From: Chrysochromulina tobinii
Taxonomy: Eukaryota; Haptophyta; Prymnesiales; Chrysochromulinaceae
DNA length: 16,307 nt
Direction of reading: 5' to 3'
NCBI GenBank assembly: GCA_001275005.1
Contig: JWZX01003000.1
Location: 1-16,307 of the forward strand
A program made the translations under genes and the position numbers. Positions 9,717-16,307 of this stretch are shown here, in pieces. Positions within the stretch are counted from its first letter, which is position 1, and each line of letters starts with the position of its first letter. The notes beneath the pieces were generated by a model. The model was not told where the DNA came from. It did not search any database and worked only from the letters and a program-made list of their open reading frames with translations.

Positions 9717-9955
9717 TTTCCGACCAAACACGCGTGATGAAACACACGATCACATTCACAGGCCCAGAGTTTCCGTAGAGTTTCCGTAGAGTGCTCGATT
9801 GACACTCAGTGCAGAGCTCGATACATGTAATCGTGCATGCAACCACAAGTCGAAGAAACTTGTGAAGCCCCGCCTAAAAACGCCACAACCGCGTGACGCC
9901 CCAAGGATCAACACAAGTCAGCGAACATCTTGGGATTTCCAACACGCCGAGAACC
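9717..9955. promoter_or_regulatory. Shared bidirectional promoter of DUS1 and the methyltransferase-like gene
   Basis: This 239-bp gap lies between two divergent ATGs. It is less G/C-rich than the genes and contains a direct 11-bp tandem repeat at 9768-9789. No TATA box or other named motif is evident. Start sites of both transcripts should fall here. Confidence 0.5.
9768..9789. repeat. 11-bp direct tandem repeat, AGTTTCCGTAG x2
   Basis: Two exact adjacent copies of AGTTTCCGTAG lie about 50-70 bp upstream of the DUS1 ATG and 165-190 bp upstream of the divergent gene. The location suggests either a duplicated factor-binding site or a simple slippage duplication. Confidence 0.8.
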
Positions 9956-11464
9956 ATGGCGGCGATCTATAACGCCTCCCTCGTGCTCACTCACCTTATG
10001 CATCCTCCTGGCTTCGGCTACGAGAGCATCTTTCACTTCCCGCAGCCGCCCGCCAATCCGACACCCGGGACGCACACTCAGCACGTGCTCCGGGTGGAGG
10101 GGAGCGTCCCTCACGCATTCGCCGACTACTACCTGAAGGTCGATGCGCTCATCCGTGGTGCGCTGTGGCGTACGCAGACGCATCACCTGTGCACAGCTCT
10201 GCAGCACGACCCGGAGCTCGAGCATCGCCGCTGTCAATCCAACGGCACCGGCGCCTTCTCTGCGTCCGTCTGGAGCTTCATCCCCTCATCTCGGCCAGGA
10301 GCACCGCTCCGCCCAGAACAGCAGTCCCCAGCGCTCTCAGCAGTGAATGTCACAGAGGACGGCATGGCCACCCGACAGACGGGCCTGCTGTGGCCGCATG
10401 AACGCCAGATGCTACAAGCGCGCAGCACGACGCACGCCGAGCGGCTGCGCATCGCGTCTGCGGTCCTCAGCCGCCTCGACGTGTGCACGATGGCGCTACC
10501 AGCGGCCTTGCTTGCTCCCGCGTGCAACGCTTCGGCGAACGCCACCGAGACGCGCCGCCCCAAGGTGCGGGCGGGCAAGCTCTCTCGACTCGACAAGCGA
10601 CATAGCAACGTGACGAGCCCCGATCAACTCATGAGGTCGAGTAGCGTGTGGCACGGCGTGGCTCATTCAGACTTCTTCTCGGCTGACTGGCGCTCCGTGG
10701 GCACGATGTTTGTGCTCGCCGCGCTCACACTGCCGCACCCCTTTGCGATTGTCGAGAGTGGCAACTTTTGCGGAGGTGTAACGGGGTACTTTGCGATCCT
10801 CAAGCGCGCGCTTTGCCCGTCTTGCCAATACCTCTCGCTCGATCCTGGCGGCTACCGGCGCAAGCGGCACGTCAAATTCACGTGCAATCGGCTCTCGCTG
10901 GAGTGGCTCGGGCTGAGTGAGCACGTCCGTTTTGTGGACGAGCCCAGCCCGGCCCTCGAGTTGGAGCAGCCTGTCGGCTTTGTGTACTATGATGGCGGGA
11001 AGGTGCGCTTCTGCAACGCACCTCTGCAGGCGTACCTCGAGGACAAGAGCATGGTGGGGGCACTCATTGGACTGGACGACGTTTGGCAGGCAGGCGCCAT
11101 GCCCCACGCCATGGGGCACCACGGCCAAATCATGTTTGTCCACGAGATGGTGCAGAGCGGCGACTGGACGCCCCTCCTGCTGCCAGCCGCCTCGAAGAGC
11201 GGGGGCGTGCGTGCCGCCTTGTACGAGGACGTGGTACGCGAGATGCAGCGCTACGGGGCCGCCCCGGACACGCTATCGAGCACCGCAGCGCTCTTCCCCG
11301 AGAACTCCAAGCAGGCGCTCCTGGTCAAGCGACGCTCGCGCTTTGGCGCGGGCGCCGCCGGCGCTGCCGAGGACGTGCTCGACGGGTTACGCATCGCGCT
11401 CGTGCAGCGAGGTGGACCGGAGCTGGCGGTGCACTGGATCCCGCTGCCAAGCGCCACAAGTTAG
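9956..11464 (+). CDS. Class I SAM methyltransferase-fold protein (Methyltransf_24-like), substrate unknown
   Basis: The product is 502 residues. The ATG at 9956 sits in an excellent context (ACCATGG); a longer frame upstream has only a GTG. The C-terminal half resembles small-molecule/sugar methyltransferases of the Methyltransf_24 type. Motif I is FAIVESGNFCGGVTGYF (263-279), followed by LSLDPGG (near 292), FVYYDGGK (near 342, the usual 'DG' strand) and GALIGLDDVWQAG (near 372). These are in the expected order, but the DGGK and LDD variants are atypical, so activity is inferred. The N-terminal half (1-255) matches nothing I recognise and carries six N-x-S/T sequons (NAS, NGT, NVT, NAS, NAT, NVT), as in luminal or secreted proteins, yet no clear signal peptide is visible. 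An unplaced upstream exon could supply one. Divergent from DUS1. Confidence 0.7.
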   Translation: MAAIYNASLVLTHLMHPPGFGYESIFHFPQPPANPTPGTHTQHVLRVEGSVPHAFADYYLKVDALIRGALWRTQTHHLCTALQHDPELEHRRCQSNGTGAFSASVWSFIPSSRPGAPLRPEQQSPALSAVNVTEDGMATRQTGLLWPHERQMLQARSTTHAERLRIASAVLSRLDVCTMALPAALLAPACNASANATETRRPKVRAGKLSRLDKRHSNVTSPDQLMRSSSVWHGVAHSDFFSADWRSVGTMFVLAALTLPHPFAIVESGNFCGGVTGYFAILKRALCPSCQYLSLDPGGYRRKRHVKFTCNRLSLEWLGLSEHVRFVDEPSPALELEQPVGFVYYDGGKVRFCNAPLQAYLEDKSMVGALIGLDDVWQAGAMPHAMGHHGQIMFVHEMVQSGDWTPLLLPAASKSGGVRAALYEDVVREMQRYGAAPDTLSSTAALFPENSKQALLVKRRSRFGAGAAGAAEDVLDGLRIALVQRGGPELAVHWIPLPSATS

Positions 11465-11682
11465 CCCTCGGTTAGCCCCAAACAAAAGTGCACCTGTACA
11501 AAAGCCTCGTGGTGCGCGCGCGCTGCGGAGCGGACGGGATGTCCACAGCCTGTGCATCCATGCCCAATTAAATGTGAATGTGTGCTGAACTTTGTATGAA
11601 CCAGAATAATGACGAAACTCGAAGTTGCGTCTGAAATCATCGTGGGGAACACAGTAATCTCATCAAGGCATTAAAAGGCACA
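11465..11682. other. Spacer between methyltransferase-like gene and orphan membrane gene
   Basis: This 218-bp spacer separates two same-strand genes. Its second half (about 11565-11682) is A/T-rich relative to everything around it and ends in ATTAAAAGGCACA just before the ATG at 11683. It probably carries the upstream gene's 3' end and the promoter and leader of the next gene. Confidence 0.45.
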
Positions 11683-13887
11683 ATGCACGCCGGCCTCCTC
11701 CTGAGTGTCCCAGCCCTCCTGAAAACGGCTCCGAGCGCGCTTCCGTTGCGGGTTTCAAGTCTGACTGTGCGCGCAAGCCCACGGCTCCTGGGTGGCGACG
11801 CCGCCGATGCAGCTGAGCTGGCGGCGCTCCTCGAGGGCATCAGCACGTCGGTAAGAGCCTTTGAGGCCGAGGAGATGGCCACCCGTGCTTCAGCAGACGC
11901 CAGCTCGTGGGTGAGTGTGGCCGAGCCTGGCGCCGTTCTGGCTGCCACTGCGGCTGTTGTTGTGGTTGGAGCTATGTTTTCCGCCGCCCAGCAACGTAGT
12001 AAGCCATTGCCGGCAAGAACGGTCGTGGCTGTGCAAGATCCGAGCAAGGGTGCTTCATCACCAGCGGGACGGCCTGGTTCACCGGTCACATCGTGCGCGC
12101 TTCTCATGCTGGGCGCGCTTTTCGGTTTCGGCATCAGTGGCATAGTGTCCGCAAACGTGAACACGGCCGCAAGCAGCCAGCCGACTACGAATGGTCTTGC
12201 GTCGTTGGTGCTCGCTTCTCCACTGGCGCCCGCTACAACGTCGGTAGCCCTCCAAGATAACTTCCTGTCGAGTGTCCCGCACGAAACGATCGCATGCGCC
12301 GCCGTGCTCGCGATCCTCGTTGGCGCTGCAAAACTTGCTGGGAGCTCGACCGATCCAGAACCAGATGCAGTCTATGCAGAGCACGACGTCGACTTGAGCG
12401 AGGGGTCCGTCGCAGTCAGCTCAGCTGACGGCGTCTTCACGGCGCTGGCCGCCAACGTCTCCGAATGGCCGGTAGCCCTGGCCACCGCCGACTTCGACAC
12501 GATCTACTTCGCCGTGCCTGACGCAACGGCTGTTGCCGACGTCGGCGCGGCAGCAGAGGCGCCGAGTTTCGCAGCCCTTGCGGCCGTCGATGCCGCCGAG
12601 ATCGCGGAGCTCCGTTCGCAGCTGCTCGTGGCTGAGGGCCTCGAGGAGCGTGCGCGTGAGGCGGAGGCGCGGGCGGCTACACTCGCCCACGAGCTGGCGT
12701 ATGTGCGCGCGTCGCTCAAGCAGGCGAGGGACGACGCGCGCGCTGCAGAGCAGCGTGCGGCCGCAGTACAGCAAGCTCACGCGAGTGTGAGTGAGCTCTG
12801 TCGTGCATTGGGCGTCGCCATCCTAGTCGCGAGCCAGAGGCGAGCCACCAGCGCGCGTGAAGTGCTCACCTCTCAGCTTGCCCCCGCCGCCGCCATTTCT
12901 ATCGAGTGTGCACGCCGCGTGCGTGTCGCACTTGAGGCCGTGCCCGAAGCGGCCTTGTCGACACTCTCGATGACTGGCGCACACGCGCGCAGTCTCGCCA
13001 TCGATCCATCGTCAACAGCGTTGCAGCTGCAGCGAGCTGCGGTGTTGCACACGGCGCTGCTGCGTGCGCAATTCCTGGCGATCGCACGCGAGCTTTCAAG
13101 CTCTGTGCCGACGCTCCTTGCCAATGTCACCGCAGCCGCTGCACCGGCCGCAGTGGTTGCCCTCCAAAGAGCGAACGCGGCGTTGGAGCGGAGCGTGAGC
13201 GTGGCGCACGTGGCGAGCGGGTTGGCCACAAGCCGCGTGGCGCTGCTCGTTGAGGACGCGGAAGTGGCCGCACAGCAGCTTCGGCGTGCGGCCAAGAAAC
13301 AGGCCACAAAGACGCGGCGCTTGCTTCGCGTGTACATGGCAGTCGTTCGCGCGCGTGGACAGATGGCAGCTGAACAACTGGCAGTTGAGGCACCTCTACC
13401 CCCCGAGCTCAAGGGCTTGGTGGCTCGACTGGTGGCGAGTCTCGGCGCCGTCTCGAGCACTGTCTCGAGCCGCCTCGCGGCGCTCGGCAGCACTGAGCTC
13501 TCTCCACCGAGGCTCCCTCGCCTAGCTTCCGTCTCTCGAGCGACGCTGCTGTTGCCACCGTCGCTGCACCTGCCCTCGTTCGCGCCGCTCCTGTCGCTGC
13601 CTGCGCTACGCGCCATGCCGGGCGCGCTCGGCTCGAGCCGCGCGCTTGCCGTCGCCGCAGCCGCCCGCTGCTTGCACCTGTGCGCGGAGATGCTCGAACG
13701 CGCATGTCGTCACGTGTTTGGCCGTGCTACGTCAGCTGGCCGAGCCGTAAGCGATGCGTCAGAGGAGGTGGCTTATGCGCTCGCCGTGGCACTCCTCGTG
13801 GTCACGGACGAGCTGCCGCGCGCCATCACGCAGTCTGCCACCTCGGCACGGCGGTGGCTCATGCCTGTCCCGGCTCCCAATTCCTAG
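11683..13887 (+). CDS. Ala-rich orphan protein: targeting-like N terminus, three hydrophobic segments, coiled coil
   Basis: I do not recognise this 734-residue protein. The ATG at 11683 (A at -3) follows an A/T-rich leader. Residues 1-35 (hydrophobic MHAGLLLSVPALL, then Ser/Arg-rich and acid-free up to VRASPRLLGG) look like an algal plastid or mitochondrial targeting sequence. Hydrophobic segments lie at about 83-100 (AVLAATAAVVVVGAMF), 137-156 (SCALLMLGALFGFGISGIVS) and 202-219 (TIACAAVLAILVGAAKLA). Residues 305-372 form an Ala/Glu/Arg coiled coil. The remainder is Ala/Leu/Arg-rich helical sequence with a Pro/Leu-rich part near 610-650 and a hydrophobic stretch near the C terminus (ALAVALLVVTDE). 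An organelle envelope or thylakoid membrane protein with a soluble helical domain is plausible inference. The uninterrupted frame and third-position G/C bias support real coding. Confidence 0.75.
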   Translation: MHAGLLLSVPALLKTAPSALPLRVSSLTVRASPRLLGGDAADAAELAALLEGISTSVRAFEAEEMATRASADASSWVSVAEPGAVLAATAAVVVVGAMFSAAQQRSKPLPARTVVAVQDPSKGASSPAGRPGSPVTSCALLMLGALFGFGISGIVSANVNTAASSQPTTNGLASLVLASPLAPATTSVALQDNFLSSVPHETIACAAVLAILVGAAKLAGSSTDPEPDAVYAEHDVDLSEGSVAVSSADGVFTALAANVSEWPVALATADFDTIYFAVPDATAVADVGAAAEAPSFAALAAVDAAEIAELRSQLLVAEGLEERAREAEARAATLAHELAYVRASLKQARDDARAAEQRAAAVQQAHASVSELCRALGVAILVASQRRATSAREVLTSQLAPAAAISIECARRVRVALEAVPEAALSTLSMTGAHARSLAIDPSSTALQLQRAAVLHTALLRAQFLAIARELSSSVPTLLANVTAAAAPAAVVALQRANAALERSVSVAHVASGLATSRVALLVEDAEVAAQQLRRAAKKQATKTRRLLRVYMAVVRARGQMAAEQLAVEAPLPPELKGLVARLVASLGAVSSTVSSRLAALGSTELSPPRLPRLASVSRATLLLPPSLHLPSFAPLLSLPALRAMPGALGSSRALAVAAAARCLHLCAEMLERACRHVFGRATSAGRAVSDASEEVAYALAVALLVVTDELPRAITQSATSARRWLMPVPAPNS

Positions 13888-14154
13888 CTCAATTCCTGGT
13901 GAAGAGGCAACGTCCCCATAACGAAGCACAGCCACGTCCAGCCACATCTTCTCCCGCAAGGCCAAGAGGCAGCGGCCGTGGCCGCAGTGGGCGGGAGATG
14001 TCACGAGATGAAGATCGGCGTATCGGTTACGGATCGGTGCGTAGGAGCTGGGGCCCGGACGGGCCCACACGGGACCCCGCCACCGCGCGTCGCGTGTCCT
14101 TTGGCCGTGGCACACGCCTGGCGGCCTGGGTCGGGTTAGCGGTTACGTCAGGAG

Positions 14155-14213
14155 CGTACGTCCGCGGTCTATCCGCGGGGACCGGTACGCGCACGTTCTC
14201 GTGCGCTCCGGTC
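14155..14213. repeat. Two overlapping inverted repeats (alternative hairpins)
   Basis: Hairpin A pairs CGTAC (14155-14159) with GTACG (14185-14189) and, inside, TCCGCGG with the CCGCGGGGA segment around the TCTAT loop. Hairpin B pairs GACCGG (14180-14185) with CCGGTC (14208-14213) and GCGCACG (14189-14195) with CGTGCGC (14200-14206) around a TTCT loop. They share bases 14180-14189, so in a single RNA they would be mutually exclusive. Confidence 0.65.
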
Positions 14214-14276
14214 GGTTGAGTTCTGTAGACGCGTCGGTGTACTAAGCCGAGCTGTAACGTAAGTCGTAAGTGTGTT

Positions 14277-14299
14277 ACCCGCGCTCGAGCGGCGCGGGT
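14277..14299. repeat. Perfect 8-bp inverted repeat
   Basis: ACCCGCGC (14277-14284) and GCGCGGGT (14292-14299) form a perfect GC-rich stem around a 7-base loop. A weaker GTAAC/GTTAC pair (14254-14258 with 14274-14278) abuts it. It could act as a terminator-like or RNA structural element in the convergent region; no function is demonstrated. Confidence 0.6.
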
Positions 14300-14697
14300 G
14301 TTCCCGTCGGCGAGTTGTCGGCCCCGGTGCGGGTGCGCCGAGCAGCGGTTTCGCGGCGGTTCGCGCGCGCGTCGTCGCCCGGGCCGGCGCGTTGCTGTTG
14401 CGCGTTGGGCGTTGGGGGCCGGGCCCGGACGCAGTGTCGAGTGTTTGCCTGATGTGACAGTGCGAGCGTTTTGGTGGATGGTTGTGCTTGTGGAATCGAG
14501 CCCAAGGTCGCTCACGCCGCACAGGAGCCACGAGAGACCCGCGCACCCGCTCGGCTCCTCGCCATGCGGTTCTTCGCGCGACCCCCCACAGCCGACACGC
14601 ACGTCCGATCGCTCGTGGCCAGCAGGATGGGAGTGGGCGGCGGAGCCCCCCCCGCACACACGGATGGCTCGCACACAAGACGCATGCTACTCGCATT

Positions 14698-15207
14698 TCA
14701 GACGCCATGGTCACCTCCGCGTCGCGATACGCGGAACAAGAAGCCGCCAATGAGGATGAGCACCGTCTGGATCATCACGGACACACCTCCCCAGTGGTAG
14801 TACTGGGGGCCGAGTTGCAGGTCAAGCACGAGGATCCATATGGCGGCACCCAGACCGCAGAACATGAGCACGAAGGACGTGGTAACCCACACGCGCGCTT
14901 TGCACGCGAGGCCGGAGTCGAAGTCCTCTGTCACAGCATCCCAGTTGATGATGTTCAGGGCGATGAGCCCGACCGTGGAGAGAATGCCTGGCGTCCAGTA
15001 GGCACCGCTCTGCAGTCCAGGAGGTGCTAAGTAGTCGGCACCGCGCGACGCATTCGTGCAGCCATTAGGGTTGAAGTGGTTGCCCCAGTGGACGCAGTCG
15101 GCTGCGGCTTGCACGAGTCCATCGATAAAGATGTACCAGCCGACGGCCACTATGATGCCGCTGGCGAGCGAGCCCAGCGAAGCGCACTTGGCGGCAGCGT
15201 CGTCGTC
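14698..15207 (-). CDS. TMEM50/VPS68-family four-TM protein, last exon (5' exon not located)
   Basis: TMEM50 (UPF0220) and yeast VPS68 are small endomembrane proteins; VPS68 works in endosomal sorting. The exon encodes 169 residues and a TGA at 14700-14698. Its 5' edge at 15207 is set by an acceptor, TTATTCTCGCGCAG|GAC, giving DDDAAAKCASLGSLASGIIV; the frame has no ATG within this N-terminal part, so at least one upstream exon is needed. Four hydrophobic segments fit the family: ASGIIVAVGWYIFIDGLVQ (family GWWIIIDAA), YWTPGILSTVGLIALNIIN, TSFVLMFCGLGAAIWILVLD and MIQTVLILIGGFLFRVSR (family FFFGGLVFKFGR). The loop between TM1 and TM2 is longer than in animal TMEM50 and has two Cys and an N-x-S sequon. 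Transcription converges on the orphan gene. No phase-compatible GT donor after an ATG was found in 15220-15480. Confidence 0.8.
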   Translation of the reverse strand, partial: DDDAAAKCASLGSLASGIIVAVGWYIFIDGLVQAAADCVHWGNHFNPNGCTNASRGADYLAPPGLQSGAYWTPGILSTVGLIALNIINWDAVTEDFDSGLACKARVWVTTSFVLMFCGLGAAIWILVLDLQLGPQYYHWGGVSVMIQTVLILIGGFLFRVSRRGGDHGV

Positions 15208-15808
15208 CTGCGCGAGAATAAGGGAGCGTGTCAGTGCAGGTTGCGGCTGTGCGTGTGTTTAGTGCCAAGCAGCTTGCCATTGTTCTTCGCAAGTTGGTGT
15301 GAATAGGCTGTGAACGGATTTGGTCCTCTGGAAGGAGGGCCCTGCGGCCCTGGCAGCTATTTGGGAGCGAATCCGCGCACACGAGGCCGCCAACGAGCTG
15401 AGTTGCCAGCCAACCTGGCTCTCTGGAAGGGGCTGGAACTACAAGGTCGAGCAAGGACGGCACCGCGGCGGGTACATGTAACGTGGCCACGGCTGCTAAA
15501 TGGAATGTGTCAAGCTCACGACGGCATGCCCGTTGCGGAGGCGACGGGATGATGCCGCCCATGCCTCCGACGCCCAAGGGCCGACGCCGCCGTTGCCCCA
15601 GCTGCCACACCCCATGCTGGCGTTGCCCCGCCCGGCAACCGAAACATGGGGCCGTTGTGGCCCGGGATGACACGACTCTCACCGTTGAAGAGTTTGAGTC
15701 TGGAGAGCTCATCGTGCTAAATATAGCTGCAACTGCTCTGGCCTGGGGACACCACCCTTTCAATCTGAAATCAGCAAACGCAAAGAAGGCCATCGCTCAA
15801 AACTGTGA
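15208..15808. other. Region between TMEM50 exon and USP fragment; intron plus unplaced 5' exon expected
   Basis: The left end (about 15208-15225) is the TMEM50 intron acceptor with its pyrimidine tract. The TMEM50 first exon and promoter should lie in this stretch or further right, but I could not fix them. On the plus strand a 54-codon open frame ends at a TAA near 15481 (WKEGPAALAAIWERIRAHEA ... then TWLSGRGWNYKVEQ); it looks protein-like but lacks an ATG and a recognised family. No USP catalytic Cys box is present. Confidence 0.4.
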
Positions 15809-16160
15809 GCCGCCAAGGCTCCAGCGCTCCACACCGAAGTGAAGTCGGTGGGGGACAGTGTGCACGACACCGTCAGCCAGCACGAGAGGCTTATCGAGAA
15901 CCTATTCCAGGGAGAGAAGAGCGACTACGTGTGCTGCCTCGAGTGTGGAAACGTCACGAACACCGACGCTGTTTTATTCAGGATTTCCAAGATAGTACAC
16001 GCTTTCCCTTCCGACGGGCCTGCTCGCACCAGCACGGACGGTCCCGATGCCGTCATGGACGTGCGTGAAGCGCTACGCCAAATCCTGACTCCGGAGCAGC
16101 TGCGTGACCGCGATCACTGCGCTCACTGCAAATGTTGGACGAGCGCGGAACGCGGCATGT
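15809..16160 (+). CDS. Ubiquitin-specific protease-like fragment (fingers region), partial or pseudogene
   Basis: USPs (C19 peptidases) remove ubiquitin; their fingers region binds ubiquitin and often holds two CxxC zinc pairs. The frame opens after a TGA at 15806. It reads HERLIENLFQGEKSDYVCCL, then ECG, matching the USP7/USP40/USP47 pattern 'L.ELF.G...DYV.C..C'. It goes on to VREALRQILTPEQL and DHCAHCKCWTSAERG, matching 'C..C.....A.KG'. The two Cys pairs are encoded at 15935-15946 and 16118-16129. After AERG the expected hydrophobic strand appears in another frame (ADLRILVPPILTQSL from about 16165), which implies a small indel, an unseen short intron or decay. The Cys-box half is absent upstream. 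I read this as a fragment of a USP gene or a pseudogene. Family similarity is fairly clear; gene status is not. Confidence 0.5.
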
Positions 16161-16282
16161 TAGGCATGCAGACCTCAGGATCCTTGTACCGCCGATCCTC
16201 ACTCAGTCACTCACAGAATGTCAGAATTGCATCAGCATCTCCTCAGCAGCCCTGCTTTCTATCCTTCACCTCTTCACAAAAT

Positions 16283-16307
16283 CCCCCCCCCCCCCCCCCC
16301 CCCCCCC
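16283..16307 (+). repeat. Poly-C homopolymer, 25 bases, at the window end
   Basis: The last 25 bases are all C, directly after A/T-containing sequence. A sequence that stops inside a pure homopolymer suggests a contig end where sequencing or assembly failed, though a genuine C tract cannot be excluded. Confidence 0.9.

Larger units (their letters stand above)
13888..14697. other. Structured GC-rich convergent intergenic region
   Basis: These 810 bp lie between convergent stop codons of the orphan gene and TMEM50. Very GC/CpG-rich from about 13960 to 14430, they carry several strong inverted repeats (listed separately). Open frames on both strands are Arg/Ala/Pro-rich with no recognisable domain and look like high-GC shadows. 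No tRNA, spliceosomal snRNA, SRP or RNase P signature was recognised. Confidence 0.5.

Noticed and set aside
9734-9805. C/D-box snoRNA (a GTGATGA C-box match at 9734)
   Set aside because: No CTGA D box at a suitable distance and no terminal stem.
14027-14750. Two long minus-strand ORFs (193 and 215 codons) in the convergent region
   Set aside because: Arg/Ala/Pro-rich text without domains, overlapping the TMEM50 3' end in another frame; typical of high-GC non-coding DNA.
15065-15793. 242-codon minus-strand ORF as an alternative gene or TMEM50 first exon
   Set aside because: It runs through the TMEM50 exon in a different frame, and no phase-compatible donor joins it to the TMEM50 frame at 15207.
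1-16307. CRISPR array, transposase, prophage or biosynthetic cluster
   Set aside because: No spaced direct repeats, transposase, integrase or clustered biosynthetic enzymes were recognised; gene content is eukaryotic housekeeping.

Overview
The window looks like nuclear DNA of a high-GC, gene-dense unicellular eukaryote. I favour a microalga of the haptophyte or pelagophyte kind. The evidence is the set of purely eukaryotic genes (SPT5, NAT10/KRE33, metaxin, DUS1, TMEM50/VPS68), strong G/C preference at third codon positions, very few and short introns (one clear GT-AG intron of 256 bp in SPT5 and one inferred intron in TMEM50), purine-at-minus-3 start contexts, and one protein with a plastid-targeting-like N terminus. 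The exact lineage is inference. I recognise no bacterial operons, CRISPR arrays, tRNAs, rRNAs or complete transposons.

Layout from left to right. (1) Bases 1-2651, minus strand: the N-terminal 798 or so codons of transcription elongation factor SPT5, running off the left edge. (2) Bases 2953-6315, plus: a complete NAT10/KRE33 RNA cytidine acetyltransferase, divergent from SPT5 across a 301-bp shared promoter. (3) Bases 6508-7542, plus: a metaxin-1/SAM37-like outer mitochondrial membrane protein with a C-terminal anchor. (4) Bases 7543-8300: a gene-poor stretch with one weakly supported 103-residue minus-strand ORF. (5) Bases 8301-9716, minus: a DUS1-type tRNA dihydrouridine synthase. (6) Bases 9956-11464, plus: a class I methyltransferase-fold protein with a long N-terminal region carrying six N-glycosylation sequons, divergent from DUS1 across a 239-bp promoter. 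(7) Bases 11683-13887, plus: an Ala-rich orphan protein of 734 residues with a targeting-like N terminus, three hydrophobic segments and a coiled coil. (8) Bases 13888-14697: a GC-rich convergent intergenic region with several strong inverted repeats. (9) Bases 14698-15207, minus: the last exon of a four-TM TMEM50/VPS68-family protein whose first exon I could not place. (10) Bases 15809 to the right edge, plus: a piece of a ubiquitin-specific protease 'fingers' region without its catalytic Cys box, followed by a run of 25 C at the very end.

The genes are mostly housekeeping: Pol II elongation, rRNA/tRNA modification (ac4C by NAT10, dihydrouridine by DUS1) and membrane biogenesis (metaxin, TMEM50). 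Two head-to-head pairs, SPT5/NAT10 and DUS1/methyltransferase, share short promoters, which would allow co-regulation. I see no convincing new multi-gene system. The items most worth a second look are the orphan 734-residue protein, the sequon-rich methyltransferase-like protein, the structured convergent intergenic region, the low-complexity insertion inside the NAT10 acetyltransferase domain, and the USP fragment.
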